A program made the position numbers and the translations under genes. From Papilionanthe hookeriana x Papilionanthe teres (lineage: Eukaryota > Streptophyta > Magnoliopsida > Asparagales > Orchidaceae), in NCBI GenBank assembly GCA_022702705.1, contig CM040430.1, positions 75,271,239-75,335,238 on the forward strand: a stretch of 64,000 nt of DNA, written 5' to 3'. The notes beneath the pieces are model-generated. The model saw nothing but the letters and a program-made list of their open reading frames with translations, was not told where the DNA came from and searched no databases. Positions 57,541-64,000 of the stretch are shown one piece after another. The first letter of the stretch is position 1; every line of letters begins with the position of its first letter.

Positions 57541-58727
57541 CTAATCTTCTGCATCAAAATCCCAAGCTATGTCATCTCCCTGATCTCCAGTCGAGAAGGT
57601 CGAGCAGTGCTGGTACCGTGAATATCGGGGGCACTCGAGAAAGACAACATCTAAATCACCACTCCTATATCGACGTTCGGCTTCATAGTATGCAATTTCG
57701 TACTCCGAATGTCGCCGGAGATATTCGCTATCATAATCGTATCTTCTTTCCAAGCCTCCGATCCTTTGGTCTATATGCTCAAATCTTCTTTCCATATTTT
57801 CTCCAAATAGCTCAAAACTCTTTCTACTCAGGGTTAATTCATTCATCAGATCTTGAAGGGTAGGAGTGGTGTACTGAGGGGGTGGATCATAACTAGTAGA
57901 GGGTATATCTCTACTTGAAGAAGGTACATAATCCCTTGTTCCAGATCTCCATCCTTCGTGGGATTTATATTTCTTTATATTAGCCTGAGTAAGGGGTTTC
58001 ATATTTTCAATCCTTTCCTCATCATCTCTTGCCTCTACCCCAGATAATTGGCAAAGTGCATAGATAAGACCAGGATGTCCTAGTCCTCCTCCACTTTCAT
58101 TTCTAGCAGTGGCTAATATGTTTTTATAAATAACATTTCCCACATTAATACTCTTACGGTTTTGAATACGAAATTCGGAATTGCTCTATCTCTTGTTACC
58201 TCACTATGGTGGTAGGTAGGTAACAAAGTAGAACAAATAAAATAATGTCAGGCTTTAGATGTTGCATTTAGCATAGAAAGAGGGAAGTTTACCCGTTCCC
58301 GCTACTTTATCTTCCAGACTCCTTTCCCATCAGTGAGAAAGTCGATCACCTCTTCCAGTGGTCCTTCCATAGTTCCAAAAGTTTCATACTCGCTGGTGTA
58401 GATTTCTCGTACTTCATAATAAGCGTTTATTCTAGCAGCGTTGAAATCTATAAAAAATCCTCTAACCTTAACCGGTGCATCTTCAGCCTGTGTTAAGTTC
58501 GTATAAAATTCCTTCACCACTTCCACAGCGGCTCTGTTGGTCACGTAACAGAAGTTTTCCCATCCTCGCTCCTTTATAACTCGCTCCACTTCTCCTCCTG
58601 GATTCTTGAAAACTCGATCTTGAATGCATTTTCTTGCTTGTATGTTTTGAAAATATCGAGTTTGTGCTCTTGCATTAATGAATCAGGTTTCGTCATAATC
58701 TATTCGTCGCTTTTTTCGTGGAGCCAT
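57541..58727 (-). pseudogene. Env-position ORF2 of element B (broken)
   Basis: Starts at ATG 58727 (MAPR) and ends at TAG 57541-57543. It contains the transposon-protein-like domain (ENFCYVTNRAAVEVVKEFY, VRGFFIDFNAARIN), then VGNVIYKNILATA and GLGHPGLIYALCQL, a Ser-rich linker, coiled coil (GENMERRFEHIDQR) and acidic tail (DDIAWDFDAED). A stop about sixteen codons in and breaks between 58300 and 58145 disable it. The last 200 codons are open. Confidence 0.7.
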
Positions 58728-59089
58728 TTCTCGATCTGTGAAATTTGCAAAAATTTTAACTAAACTCTAAAATATTACTAAGAAGGTTTCCTAATTCCTA
58801 CAACATCTAAAATCCATTTAAATCAATTTTTATGAAATTCTTCCAAGTATTTTCTCCACATTTCAAAATTTTTCAAAATTCTCCAAATGTAGAAGAAATC
58901 CATGGTGAAAATAAAAAATTTTTGCATAGGAGTGAAGCTCTTACCAAGGGAAGAAATCCGGTGTCAAAAAGTCTTGAAATCACTTCAAATCCGAGATCTC
59001 TCAAGCCCTAGGTCGGTTTTTTCGAAATTTTGAGGAAAGGGATGATGAATAGTGTTGGTTGACCGGTCAAATATAGGTCTTTTCGTGAT

Positions 59090-59218
59090 CTCGCTGTCGG
59101 CGAGATTTTTCTTGCCGTCGGCGAGCTAATTAATTTCACAAGGCAAAAGTTTCGGGAAAAATCCGCCGTCGGCGAGCTCGGTCTCGCTGTCAGCGGGTTT
59201 TCTTCTTTGTCGGCGAGG
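59090..59218. repeat. Palindromic repeats between ORF1 and ORF2, element B
   Basis: Units at 59090/59111 (pitch 21) and 59162/59183/59203 (21 and 20). Confidence 0.7.
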
Positions 59219-59559
59219 TCCTAAAAAATTTTAAATTTTTAAAATTCGTCAATCATTTTCAACCTCGAATTGCCTTTAATCAATCTTCCGATCACTTAAT
59301 TTAATAATAATACGAAGATTAGATACTTATACTCACAAAAAGTCACACAACACAAACAATATAACTTTATATATGAAATCCATGAGACTTACAATTTTCA
59401 CACTGACAACTTTAACACATACTTAACTTAAATGTTCAAATCCATAATACTCAGCATCGCAATCCACATCACAAAACTCTAAATGATGAGACATAACAAT
59501 TTACATAAAATCTCATCAAATCTGAGATGATCAAATCAAATTTCGACTCATAATAAAAT

Positions 59560-60774
59560 CTAACTCCAAATCAACACATATATATATACAAATATATGAC
59601 ATAAACATAGAAATCTTTCATACTCTTCAGTATCTGAACTAACATCTTCTCTGATATTTCCGATGCGACGCAGGTGTACAAATAAATTGTAGAAAGGCCT
59701 GAAAGGGAATTCTGCAATAGATTCTTCATTAATCCATCCTTTCTGTCTTATTAGATGAATAAAACTCGCCTCTAGATGTCCAGTATGATCAAAGTGCTCC
59801 TTCATTCTCCAATCAATATGATCAAACATATCAGAGATATTGTCAATGGAATTCATCACATTTTGTAATTCTTTCTCCAATCTTTTAATCTTCTTCAGAA
59901 TGAAATTAGTCTTATCAGTAAAGGGCCTTGCTAAAGGACTGTTCTGTGATGCTCTGTCATAAATAATGGTAATCTCATCATTGTTATCCAAAGTGTGAAA
60001 CATATCAGTAGGATCTAGTGGTTTCCATGGTAAAAGTACTTTTTCCCAAGCCTCATAAGAAACTTGGTACTGACTGCATAAAGCAAATATAGTAGATGGG
60101 TGTCCAAGTCTATGCACTGACCCATGCACAATTAATCCTAACGCAGACTTTACTATTATTGATCAAACATCGATAGGTAATCCAATTTGAATACAGTAGT
60201 TTAAAATAGCGCATTCCTTTGAAACTTTATTTACTCTCATGGTAGGTAATAATTTTGATGATATAAAGAAATGCCGATAGCTTCGAGACGAGGTTAAGAA
60301 GTGATGCAAAAACCGACATACCCGTCTTCTCATAACTCCCAATCATCCGGTTCGTCGGTCGCGTATCTATAGATTTCGTTCATATTGTATCTTGAAGGCA
60401 CAAAGTAGGAATAATGACAAACAGAGGTATTCTCTATAGAAAACAATTCATTTACCCTTGAAGGAGTAAATGTTACCCATCTTCCTCTGGCGTACACATT
60501 TCCATTGTTGATCGCATGTAAATTAGAGTAAAACTCTTTAACTATCGGTATAACTACGGCGGATGTCGTATAACAAAATACCTCCCAATGCCGCTGTGCG
60601 ATCATTTCTTCGATTTTTGTAGTAGAATTCTCTACTCCTCTGTTTACAAATCCTCTTTCTTTAATAAGTCTTTTCTTCATCAAGCCTTTGTTGAAGATAC
60701 GCTGCGCCTCCGAACTGACGAATTTTCTTCGTTGAAAACTTCGCTTTTGTGGTTTTTAAGAATTTGGTGGCCAT
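59560..60774 (-). pseudogene. Env-position ORF1 of element B (broken)
   Basis: Start placed at ATG 60774 (MATKFLKTTKAKF). The domain region (TTSAVVIPIVKEFYSNL, ARGRWVTFTPSRVNELF) is open to a TGA near 60330, where A has an Arg codon. The C-terminal coiled coil (LEKELQNVMNSIDNISDMF) is open from 60129. The stop used by A is lost, so B reads on for about 19 residues. Confidence 0.65.
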
Positions 60775-60918
60775 TTTGGATGGAAAGGATTGGTCTCTAG
60801 TCGTTCCTAAGGAAGAAAAGGGTGTAAAATCAAATTTGAGATAATTTCTTACGAAGGCATGGCTTAGATCCGTCAAAAACTGCACGAAAAATCTTTAAGA
60901 AACCAAATTTTCAACTGC

Positions 60919-61026
60919 CTCGCCGTCGGCGGGAAGTTCCTCGCCGTCGGCGACTTAGTTATAAAACTGACTCAAGTCATGGTGCACGATCTCGCTGTCA
61001 GTGGGCTCGGGCTCGCTGTCGGCAAG
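60919..61026. repeat. Palindromic doublets, post-integrase site of element B
   Basis: Units at 60919/60940 and 60991/61012, both with 21-bp pitch. Confidence 0.75.
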
Positions 61027-61191
61027 ATTCGTAAAAATCGCCCAATTTCGCTCTTGTCCGAATATTTTCTGATCTCATCATATAGGTTCAATTTTGTGAT
61101 GATTCTAATAAAAAATTTGAGTAGTAAGATTTGTTTTAATAATATAAACTCACTAATTTTTTAGATAATTAAAATAAAAGACTACTATGAG

Positions 61192-61240
61192 TTGCCTCCC
61201 ATAAAGCGCTTGGTTTAACGTCGTCAGCCCGACCTAATTT
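61192..61240 (-). other. Conserved non-coding motif after integrase, element B
   Basis: Matches A 201-249 and C 12872-12920 almost base for base, right after the integrase stop. Confidence 0.6.
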
Positions 61241-61242
61241 AG

Positions 61243-62380
61243 TTAGTGTTCAGGTTGACTAAGCATTAAAACCTCTTTAAAATTTGGTCTTCTACCTTCG
61301 AAATATGGTTTTAATCTATGTCTGTTTACTTTAAATTTATGTCCTGTTTTTGGATCTTCAATTTCTATAGTTCCATATGAAAATATTTGAGTTATGGTGA
61401 AAGGTCCTAACCATTGAGATTTCAATTTCCTAGGAAATAATTTCAATCTAGTATTATAAAGCAAAACTTCTTGTCCTGGTTCAAAATTCTCTGATTAATC
61501 TTCCGATCATGCCATAATTTCATCCTTTCTTTATAAATCTTATTATTATCATATGATTCATTTCTTAATTCTTCCAATTCATTTAATTGCAACAATCTCT
61601 TTTCACCAGCTTCTTTCATAATATAATTAAATTCTTTAATCGCCCAATATGCTTTATGTTCTAATTCAACTAGTAAGTGGCAAGTTTTTCCATATATAAA
61701 CCTGTAAGGAGTCATTCCAATCGGAGTTTTATAAGCAGTCCTGTATGCCCATAATGCAGTATCTAGTCTTATAGACCAGTCCAATCTATTAGGGTTTACA
61801 GATTTTTCTAATATACGCTTAATCTCTCGATTAGAAACTTCAGCTAATCCTCTAGTTTTTGGATGATAAGCTGTTGATATCTTATGCATAATATTATATT
61901 TTCCTACTAGTTTGTGAATATATTTGTTTCTAAAATGAGTTCCTCCGTCAGTGATAATCACTCTCGGCATTCCAAATCTAGTAAAAATATTTTTCATTAA
62001 AAATTTTGAAACACTTTTAGCATCACACCTAGGTAAAGCTTGTGCTTCAATCCATTTGGAAACATAATCAACAGCTACTAATATATATGAGTTTCCAAAT
62101 GAATAAAAGGTCCCATGAAATCTAATCCCCAAACATAAAAAATTTCAACTTCTAATATAAAATTCAGAGGCATTTCATTTTTCCTTGATATGTTTCCTAC
62201 TCTTTGGCATTTATCGCAGGTTTTTATATATCTATATACATCTCTAAATAGAGTAGGCCAGTAGAATGCAGATTGTAGAATTTTATATGCAGTTTTATCT
62301 GTCCCAAAATGTCCTCCAAAATCAGAATCATGAAAGTTTTGAATAATTGGTTCAGTTTCTTCACAAGGCACACATCTTCT
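61243..62380 (-). pseudogene. Integrase of element B (two frame breaks)
   Basis: Zinc-binding domain HF (GGHFGTDKTA) and CDKC at about 62330-62210; catalytic Asp in WGLDFMGP (about 62120), Asp in ITDGGTHF (about 61950) and Glu in LAEVSN (about 61845), spaced as in DD35E integrases. C-terminal domain SQWLGPFTIT and HRLKPYF. A frame break near 62100 lies in the catalytic core and another near 61450 before the C-terminal domain. Confidence 0.85.
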
Positions 62381-62399
62381 AATGATTAGATCCTTACAT

Positions 62400-63154
62400 T
62401 GCTTATATAAGTATGGTTCATCCCAAAAGTATGTTTTAGTATCGTGAATGAATTTTTTCTGTTGTTGCAAAGTTAACGTAGGTGGTAAAATGTCACTTAC
62501 AATATAATTTACTATATCAGCATACCGAGGTATTTTCAACTCATTAATATTATAAAGTTGTTCATCAGGAAAAATGTCTAAAATTTCATTATCAGTATCA
62601 GATAATTCATGATTTTCTAATCCTGATAAATGATCTGCAATTTGATTATCAGTTCCTTTTTTATTAATGATCTTAAAATCAAATTCTTGCATTAATAATA
62701 TCCATCTGATTAATCTTGGTTTAGAATCTTTCTTTTGCATTAAATACTTAATAGCAGAATGATCAGTATGTACAATACATTTAGTTCCTATTAGATAATG
62801 CCGAAATTTATTAAAAGCATATACAACTGCTAATAATTCTCTTTCGAGAATCGTATAATTTATTTCATCATCATTTAGAGTTTTACTAGCATAATATATA
62901 ACTTTGAAAATCTTATCATATCTTTGCCCAAGAATAGCTCCTACAGCATAATCACTAGCATCACACATAAGCTCAAATGGTTTATCCCAGTTAGGTGAAA
63001 CTATTATAGGTGCTGTAATTAATTTTTCTTTTAATAATTCGAAAGCATTCGGGCACTCGATTGTAAATTCAAATTTCTTGTCCTTTTCAAGAAGTTGACA
63101 TAGTAGGTTTAGTAATTTTTGAAAAATCTTTAATATAACGTCCGTAGAATCCAA
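62400..63154 (-). pseudogene. RNase H domain of element B pol
   Basis: Contains CDASDYAVGAILGQ, LERELLAVVYAFNKF, HTDHSAIKYL and ADHLSG, the acidic motifs of Ty3/gypsy RNase H, and continues in frame into integrase. The frame break at about 63154 separates it from RT. Confidence 0.85.
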
Positions 63155-64000
63155 GCATGTCCAAGAAAACTTCTTACCCCTTTCACCGTAGTTGGAGGTG
63201 GTAATTTAGCTATAACTTGAATTTTTGCAGGGTCTACTTCCATGCCTTTTTCCGAAATTTTATGCCTTAATACAATGCCGCCTGTAACCATAAATTGACA
63301 TTTCTTTCAATTAAGAACTAAATTAGTTTTCTCACATACTTCAAATACTTTTTCAAGATGATTTAAGCATGTGTCAAATGTTGTTCCAAATACTGAGAAA
63401 TCATCCATAAATACTTTTATTCCATTATCAATTAATTTACTAAATATAGACATCATACATCTTTGGAATGTTGCAGGTGCATTACATAATCCAAAAGGCA
63501 TTCTTCGAAAAGCGAAAGTTCCATAAGGACTAGTAAATGTAGTTTTATCTTGATCCTCAGGAGCAATTTGTATTTGATGATAACCGATATATCCATCTAA
63601 GAAACAAAAATACTTATGTCCGGCTAATCTATCTAACATCTGATCTAGAAATGGTAAAGGGAAGTGATCTTTTCTGGTGGCTGTGTTTAATTTTCTATAA
63701 TCAATACATATTCGCCATCCAGTCACTTGTCTTATAGGAATAAGATCATTATTTTCATTAGCTTTGACAATCACCCCTCCTTTTTTAGGTACACAGTAAA
63801 TTGGGCTTACCCAAGCACTATCAGAAATAGGATATATAATACAATTATCTAACCATTTTAAAATTTCTTTCTTGACTACTTCTTTCATTATTGGATTTAA
63901 TCTCCTTTGTGGATCTGCTTTAGGTTTATGTTCATTATCTAAAATAATTCTGTCCATACAAATTGAAGGACTAATTCCTTTAATATCTGCTAAAGTCCAA
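63155..64000 (-). pseudogene. Reverse transcriptase of element B (partial)
   Basis: From the window edge it reads SICMDRIIL, PQRRLNPIMKEVV, AWVSPIYCVPKKGG, RICIDYRKLNTATRKDHFPL, CFLDGYIGYHQI, FRRMPFGLCNAPATFQRCM and the catalytic VFMDDFSVFG (about 63395). It is open to 63307; frame changes follow between 63306 and 63155 in the thumb region. Confidence 0.88.

Larger units (their letters stand above)
54585..64000 (-). mobile_element. Athila-like Ty3/gypsy element B, partial at window edge
   Basis: Reads on - from the start of RT (64000) through RNase H, integrase, conserved motif, ORF1, ORF2, 3' UTR, polypurine tract (56140-56126) and 3' LTR (56125-54585). The 5' LTR, gag and protease lie beyond the window. 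It is the closest relative of element A in the window, in opposite orientation. Pol has a few breaks; the two downstream ORFs have different breaks from those in A. Confidence 0.88.

Noticed and set aside
1..64000. tRNA or rRNA genes
   Set aside because: The only tRNA-like matches are 13-19 bp primer sites complementary to tRNA-Asp. No cloverleaf or rRNA sequence was seen by eye; tRNAscan was not possible here.

Overview
This window is repeat-rich plant nuclear DNA, most likely from a woody or otherwise repeat-rich eudicot. The evidence is Athila-lineage Ty3/gypsy retrotransposons, PIF/Harbinger-type MITEs, plant LINE remains and one spliced plant gene of the cinnamoyl-CoA-reductase-like SNL6 family. 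The DNA is strongly AT-rich. No bacterial operon, rRNA, tRNA or CRISPR array was seen, and the species cannot be named from the sequence.

Layout. 1-6851: 3' part of an Athila-like element on + (A): integrase tail, two ORFs in the env position, 3' UTR and LTR. 6849-20196: a complete but mutated Athila-like element on - (C), with LTRs at 6849-8660 and 18381-20196, a tRNA-Asp-type primer binding site, gag, protease, RT, RNase H, integrase and the two downstream ORFs. 20197-21660: decayed Tat-like integrase on +. 22020-23070: minisatellite with a 46-bp period. 24660-25400: 5'-truncated LINE with an RNase H domain, set between TA microsatellites. 27600-28326: intronless, broken copy of an ALKBH9/10-type RNA demethylase gene on -. 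28327-30768: unclassified LTR-like DNA. 30769-34551: 5' LTR and gag of a further Athila-like element on - (D). 34552-35150: LTR fragment on +. 37098-39844: 2.7-kb Harbinger-like element. 40529-49164: the only apparently intact host gene, SNL6-like, on -, five exons coding for 365 residues, with introns filled by microsatellites, minisatellites, MITEs and a tiny retroposon. 52610-54584: three successive truncated LTRs on +. 54585-64000: 3' two thirds of an Athila-like element on - (B), a close relative of A in opposite orientation.

Main observation. All the Athila-like copies (A, B, C, D and fragments G and I) carry GC-rich palindromic motifs arranged mostly as doublets with a 20-22 bp pitch. 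In A, B and C these lie at three matching places: after integrase, between the two env-position ORFs, and in the LTR upstream of the TATA box. The pitch and positions are shared, but the palindrome itself differs by subfamily: CTCGCCGACGGCGAG type in A, B and I; GGCGCCTAGGCGCC type in C; other GGCGCC-like forms in D and G. This looks like a cis-element set that is under constraint and switches sequence together at all its sites, as expected if an element-encoded or host factor binds it. The env-position ORFs, duplicated and of unknown function, are candidate partners; that link is inference only.

Other points: a primer-binding-site copy is trapped inside the LTRs of A, B and C; a second polypurine tract lies 863-899 bp upstream of the real one in all three; a roughly 50-bp non-coding motif follows the integrase stop in all three.
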